Source: Curtobacterium sp. 9128 | GTDB taxonomy: Bacteria > Actinomycetota > Actinomycetes > Actinomycetales > Microbacteriaceae | DNA: 64,000 nt | Reading direction: 5' to 3' | NCBI RefSeq assembly: GCF_007673775.1 | Contig: NZ_VEAF01000008.1 | Location: 62,001 to 126,000, forward strand | Part shown: piece by piece, positions 8,085 through 15,715 of the stretch | Position numbering within the stretch: the stretch's first letter is position 1 | How the letters are laid out: every line of letters starts with the position of its first letter | The notes under the pieces: model-generated | What the model was told of the DNA's origin: nothing | Database searches by the model: none | The model's input: the letters and a program-made list of their open reading frames with translations, nothing else | Position numbers and translations under genes: made by a program

Positions 8085-9172
8085 GCCGTGTCTCCGTTCC
8101 GGGCGGGGCGTCGTTCCATCGCGACGTGGGCCGCCATGAGCTCCCCGGGGTTGGTCTGCGCGGCGAGCAGGGAGAGCTCACCGCAGAGGACGGTCGCGGC
8201 GCACAGGCCGGCGAGTCGTCGGGCGTTCGCGCCGGGTTCGCGGTCCTCGCGGCACCCGAGGCGCACCAGGGCGTCCTCGACGACGGGCAGGTCGTTGCCC
8301 TTGCCGTTGCCGACCGTGCCGACGATGAGGTGGGGCAGCGAACACGAGAAGTACAGGTCGTCGCCGCGGGCCTCGGCGAACGTGATGCCCTGGGAGCCCT
8401 CGACGATGTTCGCGGCGTCCTGCCCCGTCGCCAGGTAGAACCCGAGGAGCATGTTCGCGTAGTGGGCGTTCGCGGAGCGCAGGGCCCCGGCGATGGTCGA
8501 CCCGACGAGGTTCTTCGCCGTGTTGAGCTCGACGATCCGCTCGGTCGAGGACTTGAGGAACCGCTCGACGACCTCGCCGGGCAGGACGATCTCGGCGATC
8601 GTGTTCCGGCCGCGGCCGCGGATGCCGTTCACCGCCGTCGCCTTCTTGTCCGAGCAGAAGTTGCCGGAGATCGACACGTAGGACAGCTCCGGGTGCCAGC
8701 CGAGGATCGTCGGCAGCAGGGTGTCCGCCGCCTGCGTGACCATGTTGTGCCCGGAGGCGTCGCCCGTGGTGAACGCGAACCGCAGGAACAGCAGGTCCCC
8801 GACGATCTCCGGGTGCACCTCGATGAGCTTGGCGAAGCGGCTCTGTCCGGCCACGACGGCCTCGAGCTCGGCCTGGCGGGAGAGGATCTGGCCGGCGGCG
8901 ATGTGCGCGGCGGCGGCACTCGTGGCACGGACCACGACCGACCGGGTCATCCGCTCGTCGACGACGGTCGCGACGATGCCGCCCTCGACCATGCGGGAGA
9001 TGCGGGCACCACGGCCGACGGACGGCCACAGCGGCGACTCGTAGGTGGCGAGGGGCACCGCGTGCTCGCCCTCGACCGCGTTGCCGCTCACCCGGAGCGG
9101 CCCCACCCACCGGGTCGGGATCGGCGTCTGGGTGATCGTCTTGTCGACCGAGGTCATCGGTGTTCCGCTCAT
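8081..9172 (-). CDS. mvaA: Hydroxymethylglutaryl-CoA reductase, class-I-like catalytic domain
   Basis: A 363-residue soluble reductase converting HMG-CoA to mevalonate. The active site is complete: Glu45 (ATYESPLWPS), the cofactor site GDASGHNM 137-144, Lys in SDKKATAVNG (174-183), Asp252 in GQDAANIVEGSQ and a C-terminal His349. The DKK and GQDAAN motifs match the NADPH-using class I form found in archaea, eukaryotes and Streptomyces better than the class II form of Gram-positive cocci. The membrane anchor of eukaryotic enzymes is absent. The ATG at 9172 overlaps the stop of the kinase gene (ATGA), which settles the start against a longer open frame. Confidence 0.94.
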   Translation of the reverse strand: MSGTPMTSVDKTITQTPIPTRWVGPLRVSGNAVEGEHAVPLATYESPLWPSVGRGARISRMVEGGIVATVVDERMTRSVVVRATSAAAAHIAAGQILSRQAELEAVVAGQSRFAKLIEVHPEIVGDLLFLRFAFTTGDASGHNMVTQAADTLLPTILGWHPELSYVSISGNFCSDKKATAVNGIRGRGRNTIAEIVLPGEVVERFLKSSTERIVELNTAKNLVGSTIAGALRSANAHYANMLLGFYLATGQDAANIVEGSQGITFAEARGDDLYFSCSLPHLIVGTVGNGKGNDLPVVEDALVRLGCREDREPGANARRLAGLCAATVLCGELSLLAAQTNPGELMAAHVAMERRPARNGDTA

Positions 9173-10248
9173 TCGACGGGGCCTTCCGGGGGTTGCACGG
9201 CGATGGTGAGGTGCCGGATGTCGTGCGCCTCCCACTCGCGGAGGATGCCGGCGGTGTCGCTCGTGGCGGGGACCAGGGCGATGCCGCAGTCGCCGCCGCC
9301 GGCCCCGGACGGCTTGGCCGCCCCGCCGGCGCGTTCGACCACGTCGCATAGGGTCGTGAGGCGCTCGGTCTCGATGCTCGACCCGACGGAGTCACCGAGG
9401 CGCTGCATCAGGCCGCGGGCGCGACGGAGCGCGTCGAGGGTCCGCTCGGCGTCACCGTCGACGAGGCCGGCGGTGAGGTCGTCGACGGCTGCGCGGCTGT
9501 CGTCGAGGAACGCCGCGTACCCGCCGTTGCGGTGCCGACGGACGACGCCGACGAGCTTCGTGGTGGACGCCGGCGAACCGGTCCACCCGACGAGCAGGCG
9601 GAGGTGCTCCGGCGCCGGGAGGCGCTGCACGTCGAAGCCCTGCCAGGCGTCGGCGTCGTGCAGGACGTCCGCGACGCTGCGGTGGTCGAGCTGGGCGGCG
9701 AGACGCTCCCGGTCGGGGGCGCTGTAGCGGAGCCACCCGCCGAAGGTGCTCGCGGCGAGGTCGCCGCCGGACGCGCGGGGGTTGACCCGGATCGTGGCGA
9801 GGAGGGCGACCTGGAAGCGCTGGCGCTGGGAGAGCCCGAGCCCGTAGAAGCGGTCGAGCGCGCCGACGGTGGCGACGGTCACCGCGGCGGAGGAGCCGAG
9901 CCCGAACTTCCGCCCGCTGGCGTCGTCGAGCTGGCTGGAGATGCGGAGGTCGTGGAACCGCGGCTCGATGCCGAGTTCGGCACGGAGCTTCTCGACCAGG
10001 TCGATCGTCGCCATGACGTAGTCGTACGGGTGGTGCTCGCGGTCGAGGGCCAGGCCGTCCTCGGCGCGGGTCCACGTCAACGGCAGGTGCCCGTACTCCT
10101 CGGAGTGCACGCTGCCGGCGCCGTGTCCCTCGGACACCCGGGCCGTGATGGCGCGGTCGAGTGCGATGAGGACGGAGGGCTGCCCCGGTTCGACGACGGC
10201 GTACTCCCCGGCGACGAACAGCTTGCCGTGGGCGCGGAACTCGATCAC
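9169..10248 (-). CDS. mvaK2: Phosphomevalonate kinase (GHMP family)
   Basis: A 359-residue GHMP kinase phosphorylating mevalonate-5-phosphate to the diphosphate. It starts with IEFRAHGKLFVAGEYAVVEP, then the ATP loop GLGSSAAVTVATVGAL near the middle and the C-terminal glycine-rich KPSGAGGGDCGIAL. Position in the operon between mvaD and HMGR identifies it as the phosphomevalonate rather than the mevalonate kinase. The GTG start at 10248 overlaps the TGA of mvaD (GTGA); the longer open frame upstream is antisense-like and rejected. Confidence 0.93.
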   Translation of the reverse strand: MIEFRAHGKLFVAGEYAVVEPGQPSVLIALDRAITARVSEGHGAGSVHSEEYGHLPLTWTRAEDGLALDREHHPYDYVMATIDLVEKLRAELGIEPRFHDLRISSQLDDASGRKFGLGSSAAVTVATVGALDRFYGLGLSQRQRFQVALLATIRVNPRASGGDLAASTFGGWLRYSAPDRERLAAQLDHRSVADVLHDADAWQGFDVQRLPAPEHLRLLVGWTGSPASTTKLVGVVRRHRNGGYAAFLDDSRAAVDDLTAGLVDGDAERTLDALRRARGLMQRLGDSVGSSIETERLTTLCDVVERAGGAAKPSGAGGGDCGIALVPATSDTAGILREWEAHDIRHLTIAVQPPEGPVE

Positions 10249-11252
10249 TCGGCGGACTCCTTCTGGTCGGGGTGCTGGTGCTCCCCCGTCCCTTCGGAGC
10301 GGACGACCCGCGCGGCGGGTCCGGTGCCGGACTCGATCACGTCGCCGAACCCGGACAGCGCGGTGGCGACGGCGCCGCGGTCCTCCGGCCTCGTGAGGAC
10401 GACGACGTTCGGGCCGGCGTCGGCCGTGGCGTACGCCTCGGTGCCGGCGGCGCGCAGTGCGGCGACGGCGTCGAACACGGCGACGCTGCGGGCGTTCAGG
10501 TAGCGGATCGGGGGGAAGGACCCCTCGATGGTGGCGTGCATGCGGAGCGCGTTGCTCTCCGTGAGCTCGCCGACGCGGGTGAAGTCCCCCGCGGCGCAGG
10601 CCGCGAGCATGTCCTCGACGGTCTCGGTCGTGCTCGTCACCCACGCGGGGTAGAACGGCGACGTGGCGATCGTCTGGCGCATCGCCTCGCGCGAGCCGAT
10701 CGCCTTCGGTCCGGCGTCGATCGTGACCACGACCATCGCCATCGCCGGAGCCGGGATCGTCTCGGCGTAGGAGCCCTGGTCGTCGCCGGCGTGCCAGACC
10801 GACACCCCGCCGGGGATCGACCGCGTGGCGGACCCGGAGCCGCGCCGTGCGAGCCGGGACAGGTCACGCTCGGACAGGTCGAGCCCGTAGGCGGCGGCCG
10901 CTGCCGTCGCGAGCGCCGCGAACCCGGAGGCGCTCGAGGCCAGCCCGGCCCCGGTCGGCACCTCGTTCGTCGACTCGACGAGTGCGCGCGCCGTGCTGCC
11001 GGCGAGTTCGCGGACGAGGTCGAGGAACCGCTGCACGCGGATCAGCGCACCCGCCTCGGCGACGTGCCCGTTCAGGACCAGCGCATCCCGGGCCTCCTGG
11101 CCGTCGACGAGGGTGACGGTGGTGGTCGTCGGGAAGACGTCGAGGCCCATCGAGACGCTGCCCGTCGCGGGCAGCGCGAGGTCGGCGTCCGCCTTGCCCC
11201 AGTACTTCACGAGCGCGATGTTGGGGTGCGCGACGGCGGTGGCAGTGCTCAA
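10245..11252 (-). CDS. mvaD: Diphosphomevalonate decarboxylase
   Basis: A 335-residue GHMP-fold enzyme that decarboxylates mevalonate diphosphate to isopentenyl diphosphate with ATP. The diagnostic AHPNIALVKYWGK is at residues 8-20, and the loop PTGAGLASSASGFAAL near 97-112 and RRGSGSATRSIPGG further on contain the family residues. It uses the rare start codon TTG at 11252, which overlaps the mvaK1 TGA (TTGA), so translation is probably coupled. No isopentenyl-diphosphate isomerase is present in this window. Confidence 0.95.
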   Translation of the reverse strand: MSTATAVAHPNIALVKYWGKADADLALPATGSVSMGLDVFPTTTTVTLVDGQEARDALVLNGHVAEAGALIRVQRFLDLVRELAGSTARALVESTNEVPTGAGLASSASGFAALATAAAAAYGLDLSERDLSRLARRGSGSATRSIPGGVSVWHAGDDQGSYAETIPAPAMAMVVVTIDAGPKAIGSREAMRQTIATSPFYPAWVTSTTETVEDMLAACAAGDFTRVGELTESNALRMHATIEGSFPPIRYLNARSVAVFDAVAALRAAGTEAYATADAGPNVVVLTRPEDRGAVATALSGFGDVIESGTGPAARVVRSEGTGEHQHPDQKESAE

Positions 11253-12226
11253 GCGCGGTCTCCGATCCGAGTGGTCCAGGTGGCGGCGGCACCGGCGCCG
11301 CGGAGTGCGACCGCGATGCGGTCGGCGTGCTCGCCGTCCGCGGCGAGCACGAGGACGCAGCCGCCGCGCCCACCGCCGGTGAGCTTCGCGCCGAGGGCGT
11401 CCGCAGCACGTGCGGCACCGACGAGCCGGTCGAGGTCAGCACTCGACACGTCGAGGGTGGTGAGCAGTTCGTGCGCGGCGTTCATGATGACACCGAGTGC
11501 CTGTGCATCGCCATCCCGGAGTGTCCCCCGGGCCCGTCGCGACAGCTCGCCGATCCGGTCGACCACGGCGTCGACGGCTTCCGGGGCACGGTCGTGGCGG
11601 TCGCGGACGGCGGCGACGGCCTCGCGGGTGTGACCAGGGACGCCCGTGTCGGCGATCACGAAGACGAACTCGCCGGTGACCTCGACCGACGCGACGTGCC
11701 CGTCCTCGAACCAGACCGGAACGTCCGCGACGACGCCCCGCGCGTCGAGGCCGGACGGGCGGCCGTGGGCGACGCGCTCGCACTCCTGGATGAGCTCGTG
11801 GTGCGTCTCGGCGTCGAGCGTGACACCGAGTGCGTCGGCCACCGCCGCGGTGACGGCGGCGGCGACCGCGGCGCTCGAGCCCATCCCCCTGGCGGTCGGC
11901 ACGTCGCTCTCCACACGGACGTGGAGGTCCAGCCCGGTGACGCCGAGGTGTCGCAGCGTGGCGGTGACCGCGGTGACGGTCGGCAGCACGGCGGCCGGGG
12001 CGAGGTCGAGCGGCCCGGTGTGCACGGCGGACTCGAGGCGGTGGCCGGACCCGTCGGTGACCGGGGTGACCGTCGCGGTGACCAGCACGTCGTTGGCCGG
12101 CAGCACGAGCGCGGGTGCACCGTAGACCACGGCGTGCTCTCCGATCAGGATCGTCTTGCCGTGGGAGGACGAAGACCCGACTCGAGGCGTCGGAGTCCGT
12201 GCTGTGGCTGGGTGGTTGCTGGTCAT
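11249..12226 (-). CDS. mvaK1: Mevalonate kinase
   Basis: A 325-residue GHMP kinase, the first gene of the five-gene mevalonate operon. It has SSHGKTILIGEHAVVYGAPA (20-39), the ATP loop VPTARGMGSSAAV (109-121) and a C-terminal GGGRGGCVLVLA. The start is ATG 12226: the open frame upstream lacks family similarity and a TAGGCT hexamer lies at 12240-12245, so the operon promoter should be in the 83-bp gap behind the MFS gene. All four downstream junctions are 4-nt overlaps, so this promoter probably drives the whole route to isopentenyl diphosphate. Confidence 0.94.
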   Translation of the reverse strand: MTSNHPATARTPTPRVGSSSSHGKTILIGEHAVVYGAPALVLPANDVLVTATVTPVTDGSGHRLESAVHTGPLDLAPAAVLPTVTAVTATLRHLGVTGLDLHVRVESDVPTARGMGSSAAVAAAVTAAVADALGVTLDAETHHELIQECERVAHGRPSGLDARGVVADVPVWFEDGHVASVEVTGEFVFVIADTGVPGHTREAVAAVRDRHDRAPEAVDAVVDRIGELSRRARGTLRDGDAQALGVIMNAAHELLTTLDVSSADLDRLVGAARAADALGAKLTGGGRGGCVLVLAADGEHADRIAVALRGAGAAATWTTRIGDRA

Positions 12227-12309
12227 CGTTGGTGTGGTCAGCCTAACCGGCGTTCCGGTCCCCCGGCTCAGCACGGTGCGAGGCTGCGCGGACCGGACGG
12301 GGAGCAGGC

Positions 12310-13560
12310 TCAGGCGCGCCGACTCCGACGCCGCCCGGCCGCCCCGATCACGACGGCGACCACCACTGCCCCGAGGACGAGCGCCGCCCCGCCGATCCAG
12401 ACCGCCGTCCCGACGCCGAGCGCTGCGCCGAGCACGGCGAGCGTCACCCCGTTGCCGGTACGGAGGCCGCTGCCGAACATGTTGTAGACCCCGACGACCC
12501 GCCCGCGCTGCTCCACCGGCGCGCGGAGCTGCACGACCGCCTGCCCGATCGACGTGCTCGCCAGGTTCGCCACCCCGCCGACGAACAGCACGACCACGGC
12601 CACCGCGAAGCTGCCGGTCAGGGCGACGGCAGCCGTCGTGACACCGAAGAGGACCGTCGTCACGATGACGACCCGGGTGTTCGGCTTGAGGGCTCCGGTG
12701 GCCTCGAGCAGGAACCCGCCGAGGACCCCGCCGGCGCCGTTCGCGAACAGGAGCACGCCGTACCCGAGTCCGGCGCTCCCCGCACCGAGCGCGTCCGCGA
12801 ACGACGGGATCGACACCTGCAGGGAACCGCCGACGCAGAGGGCGACGAGTCCCGCCAGCACGATCATCGCGACGAGCACCCGGTCGTTCCCGACCTGGCG
12901 CAGGGTGCGGAAGCCGTCCAGGATCGTCAGCCGGGCACGCTGGACGTACCCGTCGCGGGTGTGACCGGTGTACGGCGTCCGCAGCATCACGAGCGTCATC
13001 GGCAGGTAGAACAGGACGTTCGCCAGGATGCCCCAGGTCGGGCCGAGGCCGAGCAGGAGCGCCGAGCCGACCACCGGCCCGGCGAGGATGCCGAGGCTCC
13101 GGAAGGTGGCGTTCATCCGCACCGCGCCGGGGAGCTCCGCCGGCTCGGCGAAGTCGTGCAGGAGGAGCTGTTCCGCCGGTGCCCAGAGCGCGCCGGCGCA
13201 GCCGTGCAGGACGAGGAGCACGCACGCCTCCCAGACCTGGAGCGTGCCGGTGAGGAACAGGACGCCCCAGCAGACGGACACGAGCATGAACAGGCCCTGG
13301 GCGATCTGGATCAGACGACGGCAGTCGTACTTCTCCGCGAGGCCGCCGAACCACACCGACAGCAGCAGGAACGGCAGCCAGTGGCTGATGACCTCGAAGC
13401 CGACGAGCGCCGGCGAGTGGAACTCCTGCCAGAGCACCCAGTAGGTGATCACGTGCTCGATGTTGTCGCCCATCATCGACAGCCCCGCGGTGAACAGGTA
13501 GGGGCGCGAGTGTCGGTCACGGAGCGCCGCGAACCGACGCGGGGCGACGACGGAGGTCAT
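12310..13560 (-). CDS. MFS transporter (MFS_3/EntS-like)
   Basis: A 416-residue major facilitator with 12 predicted helices. It has features of the MFS_3/EntS branch: LSMMGDNIEHVITYWVLWQE in helix 1, FGGLAEKYDCRRLIQIAQ after helix 2, and GALWAPAEQLLLHDF. Related proteins export siderophores or drugs. The ATG at 13560 has TACCGT 6 nt upstream and no ribosome site, suggesting a leaderless message. It is divergent from the ohrR gene and lies upstream of the mevalonate operon on the same strand, separated by 83 bp. Substrate unknown. Confidence 0.85.
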   Translation of the reverse strand: MTSVVAPRRFAALRDRHSRPYLFTAGLSMMGDNIEHVITYWVLWQEFHSPALVGFEVISHWLPFLLLSVWFGGLAEKYDCRRLIQIAQGLFMLVSVCWGVLFLTGTLQVWEACVLLVLHGCAGALWAPAEQLLLHDFAEPAELPGAVRMNATFRSLGILAGPVVGSALLLGLGPTWGILANVLFYLPMTLVMLRTPYTGHTRDGYVQRARLTILDGFRTLRQVGNDRVLVAMIVLAGLVALCVGGSLQVSIPSFADALGAGSAGLGYGVLLFANGAGGVLGGFLLEATGALKPNTRVVIVTTVLFGVTTAAVALTGSFAVAVVVLFVGGVANLASTSIGQAVVQLRAPVEQRGRVVGVYNMFGSGLRTGNGVTLAVLGAALGVGTAVWIGGAALVLGAVVVAVVIGAAGRRRSRRA

Positions 13561-13600
13561 TCCGGAACGGTACCAAGTGCGGCGTTCGCGCTGCGATTGG

Positions 13601-13626
13601 GTTGTGCACAACTCGGTTGCGTGCAA
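13601..13626. promoter_or_regulatory. Tandem OhrR-type operators
   Basis: GTTGTGCACAAC at 13601-13612 is a perfect palindrome, and TTGCGTGCAA at 13617-13626 is a second, imperfect dyad. Their centres are 15 bp apart. They lie 11-36 bp before the ohrR ATG and next to the divergent MFS promoter, so OhrR may control both directions. Confidence 0.65.
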
Positions 13627-13636
13627 TGCTTGCTCC

Positions 13637-14095
13637 ATGCCGGTGACCGACGAGATGGTGTGCTTCTCCCTCTACGCGGCGACCCGTGCGACGACGAGCG
13701 CCTACCGCACGATGCTCGAGCCGTGGGGTCTGACCTACCCGCAGTACCTCGTCCTCGTGACCCTGTGGGTGGAGGGCGACCAGACCGTCTCGACGCTCGG
13801 CGAGCACCTGCAGCTCGACTCCGGGACGCTGTCCCCGCTGCTCCGCCGCATGGAGCAGTCCGACCTGGTGCGCCGGGAACGCCGGAGCACCGACGAGCGT
13901 GTCGTCACCGTGACGACCGGCGACCGCGGACGGGCGCTCCGCGCGGAGCTCGCCGACATCCCCGGGCGCATCGCCCGCGGCACCGGGCTCCCCGACGAGC
14001 AGTCCGCCGCCGACCTCATCGCCACGCTGCGGCGGCTCACCGAGACCATGCACGCGGCCGCCGGCAGTCCCGCGCCGGCCGACGTCTCGCGCTGA
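13637..14095 (+). CDS. ohrR: MarR-family organic-hydroperoxide sensor (OhrR)
   Basis: A 152-residue MarR protein of the OhrR group. The N-terminal redox cysteine Cys9 sits in MVCFSLYAATRATT, matching the reactive cysteine of OhrR proteins. GLTYPQYLVLVTLW and the winged helix with LDSGTLSPLLRRME and RRSTDERVV follow. OhrR represses ohr until its cysteine is oxidised by organic peroxides. The ohr gene lies 90 bp downstream on the same strand and two dyads sit upstream of this gene. ATG 13637 was chosen over an upstream in-frame ATG that would place the operators inside the gene. Confidence 0.92.
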   Translation: MPVTDEMVCFSLYAATRATTSAYRTMLEPWGLTYPQYLVLVTLWVEGDQTVSTLGEHLQLDSGTLSPLLRRMEQSDLVRRERRSTDERVVTVTTGDRGRALRAELADIPGRIARGTGLPDEQSAADLIATLRRLTETMHAAAGSPAPADVSR

Positions 14096-14102
14096 CCGAC
14101 GT

Positions 14103-14126
14103 TCCACGCGCTCTGCAGCGCGTGGA
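14103..14126. terminator. GC-rich hairpin between ohrR and ohr
   Basis: Perfect 10-bp arms (14103-14112 and 14117-14126) around a CTGC loop, 7 bp after the ohrR stop. It could end or attenuate the ohrR transcript before ohr, or protect a processed 3' end. Confidence 0.5.
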
Positions 14127-14185
14127 GTGTCGGACAGCGCGAACCATCGCAAGCAAGCGAACCCCCACGAAGGAAGGAACACCCC

Positions 14186-14608
14186 ATGGAAGCCCTCTAC
14201 ACCGCCGAGGCCCTGTCCACGGGCGCCGGCCGCAACGGCCGCGTCGCCACGAGTGACGGCTCGTTCGAGCTCGACCTCGCGATCCCGAAGGAGATGGGCG
14301 GCCCCGGGGGCGCCACGAACCCCGAGCAGCTGTTCGCCGCCGGGTACGCCGCGTGCTTCCACTCCGCACTGCAGGGCGTCGCCCGGGCGAAGAAGGTCAA
14401 GATCGACGAGTCCTCGGTCGGTGGCCGCGTCCAGATCGGCCCGAACGGCGAGGGCGGCTACCAGCTGGCCGTGCTGCTCGAGGTCGTCCTGCCCGGCATC
14501 GAGCACGACGAGGCCCAGGCCCTCGCCGACGCCGCTCACCAGGTGTGCCCGTACTCGAACGCGACGCGCGGCAACATCGACGTCACCATCACCGTCTCGG
14601 AGGACTGA
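14186..14608 (+). CDS. ohr: Organic hydroperoxide resistance protein
   Basis: A 140-residue Ohr peroxidase that reduces organic peroxides using a cysteine pair. Both cysteines are present: peroxidatic Cys57 in GYAACFHSAL and resolving Cys121 in HQVCPYSNATRGNI. Arg20 and Glu48, which polarise the peroxidatic cysteine, are also in place. Length is typical. The ribosome site GAAGGAAGGA precedes ATG 14186. It pairs with the OhrR-type regulator just upstream; the MDR oxidoreductase follows 3 bp after the stop. Confidence 0.97.
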   Translation: MEALYTAEALSTGAGRNGRVATSDGSFELDLAIPKEMGGPGGATNPEQLFAAGYAACFHSALQGVARAKKVKIDESSVGGRVQIGPNGEGGYQLAVLLEVVLPGIEHDEAQALADAAHQVCPYSNATRGNIDVTITVSED

Positions 14609-14611
14609 CCC

Positions 14612-15610
14612 GTGAGCGACACCACCCCCACCACCATGCGCGCCGTGGTCCACGACACCTTCGCCGAGCCCGCCGAGGTCCTGCACGTCGAGCAGCGCCC
14701 GGTCCCCACCCCGGCCGCCGGCGAAGTCCTCGTCCGCACGGTGCTCTCCCCGATCCACAACCACGACCTCTGGACGGTGCGCGGGACCTACGGCTTCAAG
14801 CCGGAGCTGCCCGCAGCGAGCGGCACCGAGGCCCTCGGCGTCGTCGAGGCGCTCGGCGAGGGCGTCACGGAACTGCAGGTCGGCCAGCGCGTCGCCGGCG
14901 GCGCCTTCGGCGTCTGGGCCGAGTACTACACCGCCAAGGCCGCCGGGCTCGTCCCGGTCCCCGACGCGATGACCGACGAGGCCGCCGCACAGCTCGTCTC
15001 GATGCCGTTCAGCGCGATCAGCCTGCTGCACTCGCTCGACCTGCACGAGGGCGACTGGATCGTCCAGAACGCCGCGAACGGCGCGGTCGGCCGCATGGTC
15101 GCCCAGCTCGGCGCGGCTCGCGGGATCAACGTCATCGGCCTGGTGCGCCGCGCCGCCGGTGTCGAGGAACTCCGCGGTCAGGGCATCGAGCGCGTGGTCG
15201 CCACCGACGCGGACGACTGGAAGGACCAGGTCGCCGCACTCACCGGCGGTGCGCCGATCGTCGCCGGTGTGGAGTCGGTCGGCGGGAAGGCCGCCGGCGA
15301 CATCGCCTCGGTCCTCGGCGAGGACGCCACGCTCGTCGTCTTCGGCGCGATGGCCTCCCCGACCCTCGAGATCCCGTCCGGCAAGGTCATCTTCGGCCAG
15401 CTCACGGTCAAGGGCTTCTGGGGCAGCGTCGTCTCGCGCACGATGCCGGCCGAGACGAAGCAGCAGCTGTTCGGCGAGCTCATCACCCGGGTGCTCGACG
15501 GGTCGCTGACGCTCCCCGTGTCGGAGACGTTCGCGTTCGAGGACGTCCAGGACGCGGTCCGCGCCTCGGACACCGCCGGCCGGATCGGCAAGGTCCTGCT
15601 CCGTCCCTGA
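14612..15610 (+). CDS. Zinc-independent MDR oxidoreductase (quinone/enoyl reductase-like)
   Basis: A 332-residue medium-chain dehydrogenase/reductase. It lacks the catalytic zinc ligands of alcohol dehydrogenases, and its Rossmann motif is NAANGAVGRMVAQLGAARG around residue 150. These are features of NADPH quinone or trans-2-enoyl reductases. The GTG start is 3 bp after the ohr stop, so it is cotranscribed with ohr. An obvious idea is clean-up of reactive carbonyl or quinone products of lipid peroxidation, but this is inference from position. A large hairpin follows. Confidence 0.87.
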   Translation: MSDTTPTTMRAVVHDTFAEPAEVLHVEQRPVPTPAAGEVLVRTVLSPIHNHDLWTVRGTYGFKPELPAASGTEALGVVEALGEGVTELQVGQRVAGGAFGVWAEYYTAKAAGLVPVPDAMTDEAAAQLVSMPFSAISLLHSLDLHEGDWIVQNAANGAVGRMVAQLGAARGINVIGLVRRAAGVEELRGQGIERVVATDADDWKDQVAALTGGAPIVAGVESVGGKAAGDIASVLGEDATLVVFGAMASPTLEIPSGKVIFGQLTVKGFWGSVVSRTMPAETKQQLFGELITRVLDGSLTLPVSETFAFEDVQDAVRASDTAGRIGKVLLRP

Positions 15611-15621
15611 CGCACCACCTG

Positions 15622-15667
15622 CATGCCGGGAGGCCCGGTGCCAGCTGGCACCGTGCCTCCCGGCATG
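15622..15667. terminator. Large bidirectional hairpin between convergent MDR and ClC genes
   Basis: Outer arms of 13 bp (15622-15634 and 15655-15667) enclose a perfect inner palindrome at 15637-15652. It starts 12 bp after the MDR stop and ends 48 bp from the ClC stop. The outer arm contains GGGAGGC/GCCTCCC, the core also seen in hairpins at 34.9 and 59.1 kb. Confidence 0.7.
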
Positions 15668-15715
15668 TGGTCCTCACGTCCGGAGGCACCCTGCGGTCGG
15701 TCGCGGAGGCGCCGG

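Noticed and set aside
11249..13354. A 701-codon reading of mevalonate kinase extending into the MFS gene
   Set aside because: Homology begins at residue 376 of that frame; the upstream part is antisense-like and overlaps the real MFS gene in another frame.
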